Assembly: GCF_024807615.1 (NCBI RefSeq)
Contig: NZ_JANUCJ010000001.1
Span: 1,058,361 to 1,122,360 of the forward strand
Origin: Tsukamurella ocularis
GTDB taxonomy: Bacteria > Actinomycetota > Actinomycetes > Mycobacteriales > Mycobacteriaceae
Reading direction: 5' to 3'
Length of the DNA stretch: 64,000 bases
The notes beneath the pieces were generated by a model that worked only from the letters and a program-made list of their open reading frames with translations, had not been told where the DNA came from and did no database searches. Positions 16,103 through 23,857 of this stretch are shown here, piece after piece. The position numbers and the translations under genes are program-made. Positions within the stretch are counted from its first letter, which is position 1. The number at the start of each line of letters is the position of its first letter.

Positions 16103-17176
16103 CTATTGCTTGTTTGCTCTGCTGTGGCGGGGGAGGGCGATGTGGTGGCGGTGTAGGTAGTCGCGGGTGCGGTCAACGTTCAGGTCGAGGCGTTCGGCGA
16201 GGCCGCGGGTGCCGACACCGCGCTGGTCGGCCCACTGCGCGGCATCGGCGAGGCTGGCGAACCCCGCCCGGGCGAGGGCCGCGGCGAGGTGTTCTTCGGA
16301 GACGCGCCGTGTTCCGACAGGGGCGGCGGTGCCGTCGTGTTCGGCACGTTCGTAGGTATTGAGCATCCACTGCGGGTCAAGCAGAAACAGTTCGTCGCTG
16401 ACCGGCCCAGGAAGGCCGCGTTTGACGCGCGCTCGGGCGTCTTTGACCCAATTGCGTAGCTCGCCGGGCGGATCCGACAGATTGTTGCCGGCGGCGACGT
16501 GGGCGCGGGCCAGGGCGAGGTTGCGGTCGGTGACGGTGGGGATGTGCAGGCCGGCGAGGCGAATCTGCTTGGCCAATGTCGAGGCGCGAACGCCGAGTTC
16601 AGCGGCGAGAGCTTTGAGGTCGTCGCCGCGGTCGATGGTGGCGGAGACCGCGTCGCGGAGGCTGCGGTAGCCGTGCTCGGCGAGGACCGCGTCCCAAGGA
16701 TCAGCGAGGTCGCCTGGGCGGGTGTCGCGGTTGCGCCAGCGCTGTGCGAACCCGGTGGAGGTCAGCGGCTGCCCGAGCAGGCCGTGCTCGTGCCGATAGC
16801 TCTCGCTGCTGATCTGGTGCGCGGATTGCACGTGTTGGGCGAGGGCGTGAAACCACAGCCCACACACGTGGCATTGCACCCGCTCGCCGTCGTCGGCGAG
16901 ATGGCCGTGCCGGGACTGCAGGAGTGGGGCTACCAGCGCGGGTGTGTCCGGGTGCTGGCACCACTCTGGGCGCATACGCTGCCGGATCCGCTGCGCCAGA
17001 CTGGCTGAGCCGAGCTTGACGGCGATCTCATCGGGGCCGAGGTGCTGGCGCGCCGCCCACAGGCCAGCATCACGCCAGCTCGACCACCCCACCTGCGTCA
17101 GCCGCTCCTCGAGCGGCATACGAGGAGGAAACCCCGGCGGGGTGTGCGCCGGCTGGTCATTGAAACTGCTGGTCAC
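16103..17176 (-). CDS. Ros/MucR-type zinc-finger DNA-binding protein
   Basis: 357 residues from the GTG at 17176, which lies 7 nt after a TAGGAT -10 box; an ATG at 17182 is the alternative. Residues about 110-145 carry the single C2H2 finger of the Ros/MucR family (CHVCGLWFHALAQHVQSAH, then SYRHEHGL). Two further helix-turn-helix-like stretches follow: LKALAAELGVRASTLAKQIR and, near the C terminus, TRGLAERLDLNVDRTRDYL. The protein therefore has at least three candidate DNA-binding modules and probably acts as a plasmid regulator. It is divergent from the porin gene. Ros/MucR proteins are best known in alpha-proteobacteria, and actinobacterial plasmid and phage members are less studied. Confidence 0.75.
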   Translation of the reverse strand: MTSSFNDQPAHTPPGFPPRMPLEERLTQVGWSSWRDAGLWAARQHLGPDEIAVKLGSASLAQRIRQRMRPEWCQHPDTPALVAPLLQSRHGHLADDGERVQCHVCGLWFHALAQHVQSAHQISSESYRHEHGLLGQPLTSTGFAQRWRNRDTRPGDLADPWDAVLAEHGYRSLRDAVSATIDRGDDLKALAAELGVRASTLAKQIRLAGLHIPTVTDRNLALARAHVAAGNNLSDPPGELRNWVKDARARVKRGLPGPVSDELFLLDPQWMLNTYERAEHDGTAAPVGTRRVSEEHLAAALARAGFASLADAAQWADQRGVGTRGLAERLDLNVDRTRDYLHRHHIALPRHSRANKQ

Positions 17177-17183
17177 GGCCATA

Positions 17184-17211
17184 ATCCTAGCCCACACTGA
17201 GTTAAACCCAA
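17184..17211 (-). promoter_or_regulatory. Promoter of the zinc-finger gene
   Basis: On the minus strand a -35-like TTGGGT (17211-17206), a 16-bp spacer and a -10 TAGGAT (17189-17184) end 7 nt before the GTG at 17176, which predicts a leaderless transcript. Confidence 0.55.
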
Positions 17212-17367
17212 GGATGCGGCAACCGGATCCCACACTGTTTCATTTCGATAACGATCGGAATCTCAGGTTGCTTTCAGCCAACCCTCCGTGGTCCGATTCG
17301 TGACGCAAGTGACTGATGTGACAGCTGTGATCGTGCCTGTGAGCGGGCGCAGAAGGTTGGGGGAATC

Positions 17368-18594
17368 GTGACCAGTAGTTCTCGCGGGTGCTCGCGCGCT
17401 GATCGGCGGCGCGGCAACCTCGAACAGAAGCAGCACGACCGCGGTATCCGCCGGCGTCTCCGTAAGGCCGGCGCCTTCGCGGTCGTCGGTGGCGTGATGG
17501 TCGCGGGCGGCATGGCCGCGGCGGCACCGCCCGCCCCTGACAAGGCGCCCTCGCCGGGTGCGATCCGCACCGGCCTGTTCGCCGACACCTCCCGCGCGCT
17601 CGAGACCCGCGAAGGGTATGTGATCCGTGCCTGGAAATACGGCGAGGCGATGCGGTCGATCCTCCCGCTCGGGCGTGCGCTGAACACATATGAGGCGATC
17701 AATTCCCTTGCCGGGGAAGGCATTGTGGAACTGAAGGACCCGAAGGTCAAGCCCAAGTACCCGGTCAACAGCGCGTCGATTGTGGTGGGCTGGACGATTG
17801 CTTGTAGCGCTACTCCGCAGTCCTTGCAATTGGGTGGGACGTTGTCGAACGCGGTCAATGTCTCTGTCACCCCGTCGATTTCGGGCACCGTCGGCGGCAC
17901 CGCCGGTGGCTCCGGTGGCTCCAACGGCGGCGAGGGCAACGGTTCCGTGAACGGCTCGATCACCCCCGGCGTCTCGGGAACGCTCGGTGACACGGTCACC
18001 ACGTCCGGGACCATTCAGGGCACCATCGCCCCCGGCACCAGCAAGGACTTCCCCGTGGCGAAGAAGGCCCTCACCGGTGAGCGCGGGTACGTCGTAGCCA
18101 AGGAAACCCGGATCAGCATGGACTCCTGCCTCGGCGGCGCACAGATCCGCTCCTACGCCACCGCCACCATCTCCACCAACCTCGGCGACTCCTCGATCAC
18201 CACCTACGGCAAGCCGTTGTTCATCGAGCGCGACAACCCCGGGCCGGCGAACAACCCGCCCAAGACGCCGCCGAAGATCAAGGAAGACCCCAAGCCCGCA
18301 CCCGCCCCGGCAGTCGCCGGCACCGCCATGGCCGCACCCAAGAAACAGGCCTCCCCGGTCAAACCCGCACCGGCGCCGGAGAAGAAGCCCGACAACACAC
18401 CTGCCCCGAAGCCGACGCCTGCGGCAGCGAAGAAGCCGGAGCCCGCACCCAAGCCCGCTCCGGCTCCGGCTCCGAAGACCGAGTCCACGCCTGCTGCGAA
18501 ACCGGCCCCTGCGGCGCATGTCAAGCCTGAGCCCAAGCCGGCTCCCGCCCCGAAGCCTGCAGCGGAGGGCAAGCCCGCGCCCGCGAAGCCGTAA
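17368..18594 (+). CDS. MspA-family porin with a long Pro/Ala/Lys tail
   Basis: 408 residues from a GTG with GGTTGGGGG upstream. An N-terminal signal sequence (about 25-55, ending AAA-APP) is followed by an MspA-type core (about 70-290): GYVIRAWKYGEAMRSI, a SIVVGWTIACSA strand, and the Cys in SMDSCLGGAQIRSYA. MspA porins form outer-membrane channels in mycolate bacteria. A glycine-rich insert (GTVGGTAGGSGGSNGG) lies where the constriction-side strands usually meet. The last ~110 residues are a PAPAPK-type low-complexity tail not found in classical MspA (about 200 residues long), which could bind peptidoglycan or reach the surface. A lipoprotein gene follows after 5 bp. Confidence 0.85.
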   Translation: MTSSSRGCSRADRRRGNLEQKQHDRGIRRRLRKAGAFAVVGGVMVAGGMAAAAPPAPDKAPSPGAIRTGLFADTSRALETREGYVIRAWKYGEAMRSILPLGRALNTYEAINSLAGEGIVELKDPKVKPKYPVNSASIVVGWTIACSATPQSLQLGGTLSNAVNVSVTPSISGTVGGTAGGSGGSNGGEGNGSVNGSITPGVSGTLGDTVTTSGTIQGTIAPGTSKDFPVAKKALTGERGYVVAKETRISMDSCLGGAQIRSYATATISTNLGDSSITTYGKPLFIERDNPGPANNPPKTPPKIKEDPKPAPAPAVAGTAMAAPKKQASPVKPAPAPEKKPDNTPAPKPTPAAAKKPEPAPKPAPAPAPKTESTPAAKPAPAAHVKPEPKPAPAPKPAAEGKPAPAKP

Positions 18595-18599
18595 CCCAG

Positions 18600-20366
18600 G
18601 TGCACACGCTCGCCGGTCGCCGAGGGCTCGAGCACCGCACGACGACAACAGCAGTAGTGTGCGTGATCGTTGTAGCCGGGCTGGTGGCGCTGTCGGGGTG
18701 CGGGCCGACCAGCGGCGAACCTGGCGATGACCGGGCCTCCTCGACGAGCGCAGGCGGCAGGGCCGTCATCGACAATCTGCCCGGGCGGGGCATCGAGCGG
18801 TTCTACCGCCAGCACGTGACCTGGGCACCGTGCCCCAGTGAGAGGTTCGCTGGCGGGTCGGCCGGCACGGTAGGTGGCGCGTCGGGCTCCCCCGGGGATG
18901 AGGGAGCGCGACGGATCATCGAGTGCGGCACTATCGCCGCCCCGCTCGACTACACCCGCCCAGACGGGCGACAGGTCCAGCTCGCACTGATCCGGGCCCG
19001 CACACCCCACACCGATCCGAGTACCGGCAGCAAGACTGGTCGCGACGGCGGCAGGGTCGGGTCGGTGCTGGTCAACCCCGGCGGCCCGGGGGCCTCCGGC
19101 GTCGAGTTCGTGGCGGAGCAGACCGAGCAACTCGCTGCCGGTGTCGGTGACCGGTTCGACATCGTCGGGTTCGACCCACGAGGCATTGGGGCTTCCACGC
19201 CGGCGATCGAGTGCCTGACCGCCAACGAGCGAGACCGACGACGCGCATCGCACTCGCGGACCGATCACACCACTGCCGGCATCGCCCGGCAAGAACAGCA
19301 GGCCCGGGACTTCGCCGACAAATGCGCCCAGCGCACCGGCCGTGACGTGCTTGCCCATGTCGGGACCGCGGACACCGTCAACGACATGGATCTGCTTCGC
19401 CAGGTGCTCGGCGACGAAAAGCTAACCTTCCTGGGCTACAGCTACGGCACCTTCCTAGGTGCCCGCTACGCCAGCAAGCACCCAGAGCGGGTGCGGGCGA
19501 TGATTCTCGACGGCGCGGTCAACCCCGCCGAGAACACCGCCACGATGACCATCAACCAATACGCCGGCCTCCAACAGGCCTTCTCCACCTACGCCGCCGA
19601 CTGCGCCACCCGCCGCATGACGCAATGCCCTTTGGGTACCGACCCCACACCCGCGGTCACCACCGCGGCGTTCCAGCAGATCGTGCGCCCGCTGATCGAC
19701 CGCCCCGCACAGGCCGGCAGCGCAGGACAGGGCACCGGGGCCGGCCGGGTGCTCAGCTACGGCGACGCGATCGACGGCACCATCCAAGCCCTCTACAGCC
19801 CGAGCCTATGGCCCTACCTGACCGTCGGGCTACGAAACCTCCGCGACCGCGGAGAGGGACGCACGCTCATGCAGCTCGCCGACGCCTACAACAACCGCCA
19901 CTCCGACGGAAGCTACAGCAACGCCACCGACGCACTGACCGCAATCACCTGCCTCGACACCGACCCCATCACCACCCAAGCCGCCGCCGGAGCCCTCGCC
20001 CAAAACGTCCGCACAGTAGCGCCCTTCGCCGACGACGGCCGCGCAAACCCCAGCCCTGACGGTCAAGCGGCGGCAGCACGCGACGCATGCTCGTTCTGGC
20101 CCACCCCACCGACCACACTCCCGCAACCGATCAACCCCGGCCCACAGCTCCCGCCCGTGGTCGTGGTCTCCACCACCGGCGACCCCGCCACCCCCTACGC
20201 CAACGGCCTCGCACTCGCCCAGCAACTCCGCGGCACCGTCCTCACCGTCGACGGCACACAACACACCAGCTCCTTCACCGGCACCACCTGCATCGACCAA
20301 CCCCTGCGCACCTACCTCGAAACCGGCCAACCACCCGCACCCGGCCTCACCTGCGCCGTACAGTAA
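18600..20366 (+). CDS. Tripeptidyl-aminopeptidase-like alpha/beta-hydrolase lipoprotein
   Basis: 588 residues from a GTG at 18600. The N terminus has a signal peptide with lipobox LSGC (about residue 34), so the enzyme is anchored outside the membrane. The alpha/beta-hydrolase domain has the nucleophile elbow GYSYG (about residue 281), the oxyanion-region NPGGPGASG motif, and the C-terminal TAP domain with STTGDPATPY (Asp) and GTQHTS (His). Relatives such as Streptomyces SlpD/SlpE and mycobacterial TAP-like hydrolases remove tripeptides or cleave esters. The gene begins 5 bp after the porin gene, so the two form an operon; processing of exported peptides or of the porin environment is plausible but not shown. 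Confidence 0.88.
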   Translation: MHTLAGRRGLEHRTTTTAVVCVIVVAGLVALSGCGPTSGEPGDDRASSTSAGGRAVIDNLPGRGIERFYRQHVTWAPCPSERFAGGSAGTVGGASGSPGDEGARRIIECGTIAAPLDYTRPDGRQVQLALIRARTPHTDPSTGSKTGRDGGRVGSVLVNPGGPGASGVEFVAEQTEQLAAGVGDRFDIVGFDPRGIGASTPAIECLTANERDRRRASHSRTDHTTAGIARQEQQARDFADKCAQRTGRDVLAHVGTADTVNDMDLLRQVLGDEKLTFLGYSYGTFLGARYASKHPERVRAMILDGAVNPAENTATMTINQYAGLQQAFSTYAADCATRRMTQCPLGTDPTPAVTTAAFQQIVRPLIDRPAQAGSAGQGTGAGRVLSYGDAIDGTIQALYSPSLWPYLTVGLRNLRDRGEGRTLMQLADAYNNRHSDGSYSNATDALTAITCLDTDPITTQAAAGALAQNVRTVAPFADDGRANPSPDGQAAAARDACSFWPTPPTTLPQPINPGPQLPPVVVVSTTGDPATPYANGLALAQQLRGTVLTVDGTQHTSSFTGTTCIDQPLRTYLETGQPPAPGLTCAVQ

Positions 20367-20556
20367 CCCCACAGCCACCCGGCAGGATGCGCGCCAACTG
20401 CACGCCCTACTCGCCAACTGCCACGTGCACACCAAGGCCGTGACCAGCCGATAGCCACCTTGCTAATTCCGGTATTGCATATTCCGCACAGCGAGGTATA
20501 TTCCCAAACGAACTTTAATCCTCACGCAAACAGTCGTGCCGACCGGAAGGCAACCC

Positions 20557-21900
20557 GTGCCACGCACCCGCAGCTCGACCCACCAACACCCGAGCTGGCG
20601 CCACCGCGCCGCTCGGGGAGCGCTCGCGGTCTTCGCATCAGCAACCCTCGCCGCCGGCGCCCTGACCGTCCCCAGCCAGATCGCCCCGCAAGAGGTGCTC
20701 CCGCAAGCTGCCGCCGCGCCTTGCCCCGACGGATCCGGCAACACCTGCGGACCGCAGCCCACCCAAGGGCCACAGCCCACCCAGGGAGGCCAGGTACCCA
20801 CCACAGCACCCGGCGCCCCACAGACGACGATCCCCGGCCAGGCCCCGGACACCGGCCTCCAAGCGCCCACCCAGGGCAACGTCCAAACCCCCACCGCCCA
20901 GGGCAACGTGCCCACCATGCCCACCGTCGCACCCACCGAGTCGGGCTGCATCCTCAACTGTCCCGAGCAACCGGCACAGAATCCGACCGCGCCGACAACG
21001 CAGCCGCAGGCCGAAGCGCCCACAGAAGCGCAGGCTCCGCCACAAACTTCGACACCCGACCGGGCAGCGAGCTCTGAGCAAGTCTCCAATCGCGACCTCC
21101 TGCAACAATGCCAGGCCGCCGCAGTCGAACTCGGATACAAGGCCGAAGATGTCGTACTTCTCGCCGATGGGCTCCCGACCGGCGGAGGCGCTGGCCGCGT
21201 TTTCATCCCCCGGGATCCCTCAATGGATAGTGGCTGTGGCATCTGCCAGCGAGGAACGTACATAGGCTCAGGCGATGGCGATCGCCCGAGCGTACTTGGG
21301 AACGTCTGCACCAAGCCTGGTCAGTACGCCGTTCCGGACAGCAGCGCAGGCTTTGGCAACGGAGTCGCCTCCGAATTTGGCCTCCCTCATCTTGTATCGA
21401 AGTGCGTCAACAAGATCGATCCGTACATCGTGGACGTTAAGCCAGACGGCAGCCCGTACATCCCCGCCGACCAAGTCCCCCTGGTTATCTGCGGATACAA
21501 CGTATCCGAATGTAAAGTAACGCAATCTTCAGAATTTCAGGCTACAAACTCGGTAAGCCAAGAGGTAGTGCGTTCTGCGAACGCTGGCCTAACTCTCGAC
21601 AAAATCAACGCAGAGGTGTCCAGTTCAGCTTCCCGAACAACATCGAGCTCGATTTCCACAACTAAGAAGATTGAGGTAGGGACAACCTTGAATACCTCCG
21701 GGCTCAAGCCCGGGCAGAGTATCGCAGGGTATGTTGCCTACCAGCGTTTCACGTACACCCTAGTGCTTTATGACACGACGACCGGCAAGGCGCGGGAGAT
21801 CCCCGCCACGTTCGTAGCTCCGGTCGGAGGACTCATTCCAGGAAAGCCGTTCGCCTCACCTCCAATCACCGGAGCAGGCCAGCCGGGAGGTGCCAAGTAA
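20557..21900 (+). CDS. Secreted protein with Pro/Thr/Gln-rich stalk and Ser/Thr-rich beta domain
   Basis: 447 residues from a GTG at 20557, chosen for the CCGGAAGG ribosome site (a GTG at 20536 lacks one). A signal peptide (to about residue 50) precedes a PQPTQG-rich stalk (about 60-175). The C-terminal domain (about 185-440) is Cys-containing and then Ser/Thr-rich: SSSASRTTSSSISTTKKIEV is followed by LKPGQSIAGYVAYQRFTYTLVLYD. Alternating Ser/Thr strands followed by a PGQ turn resemble the insertion hairpin and beta-domain of aerolysin-type pore-forming proteins; this is a pattern judgement only. It is the first of three overlapping genes with a membrane protein and a lipoprotein, suggesting a surface or secreted complex. 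Confidence 0.75.
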   Translation: MPRTRSSTHQHPSWRHRAARGALAVFASATLAAGALTVPSQIAPQEVLPQAAAAPCPDGSGNTCGPQPTQGPQPTQGGQVPTTAPGAPQTTIPGQAPDTGLQAPTQGNVQTPTAQGNVPTMPTVAPTESGCILNCPEQPAQNPTAPTTQPQAEAPTEAQAPPQTSTPDRAASSEQVSNRDLLQQCQAAAVELGYKAEDVVLLADGLPTGGGAGRVFIPRDPSMDSGCGICQRGTYIGSGDGDRPSVLGNVCTKPGQYAVPDSSAGFGNGVASEFGLPHLVSKCVNKIDPYIVDVKPDGSPYIPADQVPLVICGYNVSECKVTQSSEFQATNSVSQEVVRSANAGLTLDKINAEVSSSASRTTSSSISTTKKIEVGTTLNTSGLKPGQSIAGYVAYQRFTYTLVLYDTTTGKAREIPATFVAPVGGLIPGKPFASPPITGAGQPGGAK

Positions 21901-22475
21901 TGGCGCACGATGACAATGCGCCTGTGGCGGGGTCGGAATTGGGTGGCGGTCGGAGTTGGCCCGTTCGGCGCACCTTGGTTGTCTCGTTAGTGGGGATCCT
22001 GCTACTCGTTTGCGCATGGGTAGGACTTCGAAAGACCGTTTTCGCCCCAGAGTATCCATCGCTGCCGAGCGCGACTGAGTCGGTACGTGGCTCCACCGGT
22101 CCTTTGCCTCGAAAGACCCGCTTCGTCCCTTTCTATTCCTTGGCTGGAAAGAAATATACGGAGGTGGCGAGGCTTCTCGCGAACGAAGCCGTCGCCGGCG
22201 GCGCACTGCCGCTCATTCGGATTCCGATTCCACAAGACTCGGTACTGCCGGGTTCTGACGATTCCTTAGTCGTCACTGCGGCATGCGCGAAGAATTCAAA
22301 TGGTCCGATTCAGGTGTACGTGGGAGTCTCAAGCAGCTTGTCGCAGGTTGACATAGATCGACTCAAGGCGACGCCAACAGTGTTCGCCGGTGACCTGGAG
22401 AAGGCTACTGGCTGCCTCGTACCCTCCGAGGATAATAAGGTCGACATTCCTGCCGGGGTGAATGTGTATGAATAA
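21900..22475 (+). CDS. Single-pass membrane protein of the three-gene secreted operon
   Basis: 191 residues. The ATG shares one base with the preceding stop (TAATG) and has GGGAGG upstream, so translation is coupled. A short polar N terminus is followed by one membrane helix (about 25-47, TLVVSLVGILLLVCAWVGL), leaving about 145 residues outside. The outer part has VTAACAKNSN and a second Cys (GCLVPSED), probably one disulfide, and YVGVSSSLSQVDIDRLKATP resembles a SAF/antifreeze-like or small beta domain. No family is recognised. The order (secreted protein, anchored protein, lipoprotein) suggests that the three products assemble at the envelope. Confidence 0.75.
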   Translation: MAHDDNAPVAGSELGGGRSWPVRRTLVVSLVGILLLVCAWVGLRKTVFAPEYPSLPSATESVRGSTGPLPRKTRFVPFYSLAGKKYTEVARLLANEAVAGGALPLIRIPIPQDSVLPGSDDSLVVTAACAKNSNGPIQVYVGVSSSLSQVDIDRLKATPTVFAGDLEKATGCLVPSEDNKVDIPAGVNVYE

Positions 22476-23004
22476 CGCAGCAAAGGCGCTCCTTCCCGCG
22501 ATCGGAGTGGTAGCGATGGCGCTTGCGGGGTGCGATAATGGTCCACAGGACCGCGAGGCGAATCTGGCGGAAATTCCTGGGCAGCTGAGTGCACCTTCAC
22601 GATCTATTGATGGAGCACCAGAACTATCCAGCTGCGGCAGGCTTGAAGGTGACCCTACAACCGCTCGGTACGTTCGTACAGCTTGCGACGAGGTCACTGC
22701 CGCCTTTAAAGTTGTCCAGGTTGTGGGCACGCCAAAAGAATGCGTCGCTGATGCAGACTGGCGCTATTTTTCAGGAAAGTCAAACCAACAGTGGACTGCG
22801 TGCCTCGACTACAACTGGACCGCTAAAGGGTGCGTCGATGTGGAAAGAAATCCGTCCCGAAGCGGGAGGTGTGGAGATCTGCAGGGAGCAGGGTACCGAC
22901 CTGAGGGGATACTCGTTGGCGTCACCTCGACTTCCGGTTGCAAAAATAAGGGAATCGCGCATCCTGTTCGAAAGTTCACGATCTGCATTGTGAAGTCGAG
23001 CTAA
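22468..23004 (+). CDS. Cys-rich lipoprotein, third gene of the secreted operon
   Basis: 178 residues from the ATG at 22468 (GGGGTGA upstream), overlapping the previous gene by 8 bp. The signal peptide ends in the lipobox MALAGC (Cys about residue 22). The mature part has nine or so Cys, including CGRLEG, CVADADW, CLDYN, GCVDVE, CGDLQG and GCKNKG, so it should be a small disulfide-stabilised extracellular domain. W/Y-rich segments lie between them. I do not recognise the family. Being last in the operon, it may anchor or shield the Ser/Thr-rich secreted protein. Confidence 0.75.
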   Translation: MNNAAKALLPAIGVVAMALAGCDNGPQDREANLAEIPGQLSAPSRSIDGAPELSSCGRLEGDPTTARYVRTACDEVTAAFKVVQVVGTPKECVADADWRYFSGKSNQQWTACLDYNWTAKGCVDVERNPSRSGRCGDLQGAGYRPEGILVGVTSTSGCKNKGIAHPVRKFTICIVKSS

Positions 23005-23040
23005 CACTTACGCGCGAACCAGGCATGGTGCGGGTGTCAG

Positions 23041-23102
23041 GGAGCTGGCTGTAAATCCACGCGGCAGCGGCGCCGAGCCCGCCGTAGTGATCCGCGGTGA
23101 AG
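23041..23102 (-). pseudogene. Fragment of a rep gene
   Basis: Read on the minus strand this stretch encodes SFTADHYGGLGAAAAWIYSQ, matching the C-terminal part of the intact rep protein (CFTADSYGGLGAAAAWVYSQ, DNA near 11803-11866). The nucleotide match is about 60 bases with several silent differences, so it is a diverged relic and not a recent copy. The flanking sequence does not continue the similarity. It marks a decayed second replicon or an old rearrangement. Confidence 0.7.
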
Positions 23103-23324
23103 CTCCCCACCCCAGCGCAATGCGTAGGACCAGTTTGTGGCGGCTCGCCGTCAAACATCCATCCCGTGCGGAATTTACTGTCTGCCTAGAAAGGCCTTAA
23201 GTATCGCCTGCAGAGGCATAGGGGTCGCACTCCGTGCATGGCTCGTTGCGCTGCGCCCCCGTACGCCCCTCCAAGGGCGGCCCCTACGCGGCGACCGTGA
23301 CCAGGCCTGGGGGTGGGCTCTTGA

Positions 23325-23525
23325 CTAGTGCAGAGAATTGAGTCGTGCCCACCGAAGCAGCTCGGCGTCCATCTCGTCCTCGAGGCGCACGCCGTCGGCG
23401 CGTAACCACAGCGGGAGCTTGTCGGCGCGGGTCGAGCCGCGGGCGAGGTGGGGGAGTGCCTTGCTGATCGAAACCCGGCACGGCACGGGCACGGCCTTCT
23501 CTCGCCATACCCGTGAATCGAACAC
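23325..23525 (-). CDS. Small protein, shorter paralogue of the gene at 14034-14408
   Basis: 66 residues starting VFDSRVWREK from a GTG at 23525. A TAGAAT -10 box (23538-23533) ends exactly 7 nt before the GTG, so the transcript would be leaderless. The core LPLWLRADGVRLEDEMDAEL matches LPLWVRAVGLRFEAVMAGRQ of the gene after parAB, and the N termini (VFDS and MFES) correspond. This copy ends soon after the core, while the other continues for about 55 residues. The function is unknown. It lies between a rep fragment and an IS21 element, so it may be a survivor of the same decayed replicon. Confidence 0.65.
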   Translation of the reverse strand: MFDSRVWREKAVPVPCRVSISKALPHLARGSTRADKLPLWLRADGVRLEDEMDAELLRWARLNSLH

Positions 23526-23592
23526 GATAGCGATTCTACGACCTGACGCCGTCTCCGTGCCACAACTGCTGTGACGTGCTCGAAATATAGTA

Positions 23593-23640
23593 GAGACCCC
23601 GGCCAGTCTGCGGCTTCCCTCCGTGCCAGACCGGGGCCTC
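23593..23640. terminator. Imperfect hairpin, probable bidirectional terminator
   Basis: CCCCGG (23597-23602) pairs with CCGGGG (23631-23636), and TCTG/CAGA extend the stem inside with a bulge. It sits between the small leaderless gene and the IS21 element and may shield the gene from readthrough. Confidence 0.45.
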
Positions 23641-23857
23641 ATCGAACACTCTAACGTATATGTTCGAATGTCGTGGCCCAGCTCCGCCTGGCATCGCCGC
23701 GGGAGGGGCTTGGCTATGACAGCTTGAAGAGGCCCCGGCTCGACGGCTAGACCTGGCCCCGTTTGCGACTCGCCGGGTGGTGTTGCGACGGTTTGATCTG
23801 GCCCCACCTGATGGTTGCTCGTGAACATCGTTTCCGAGCCGAAGCAGGTGGTGGCCA

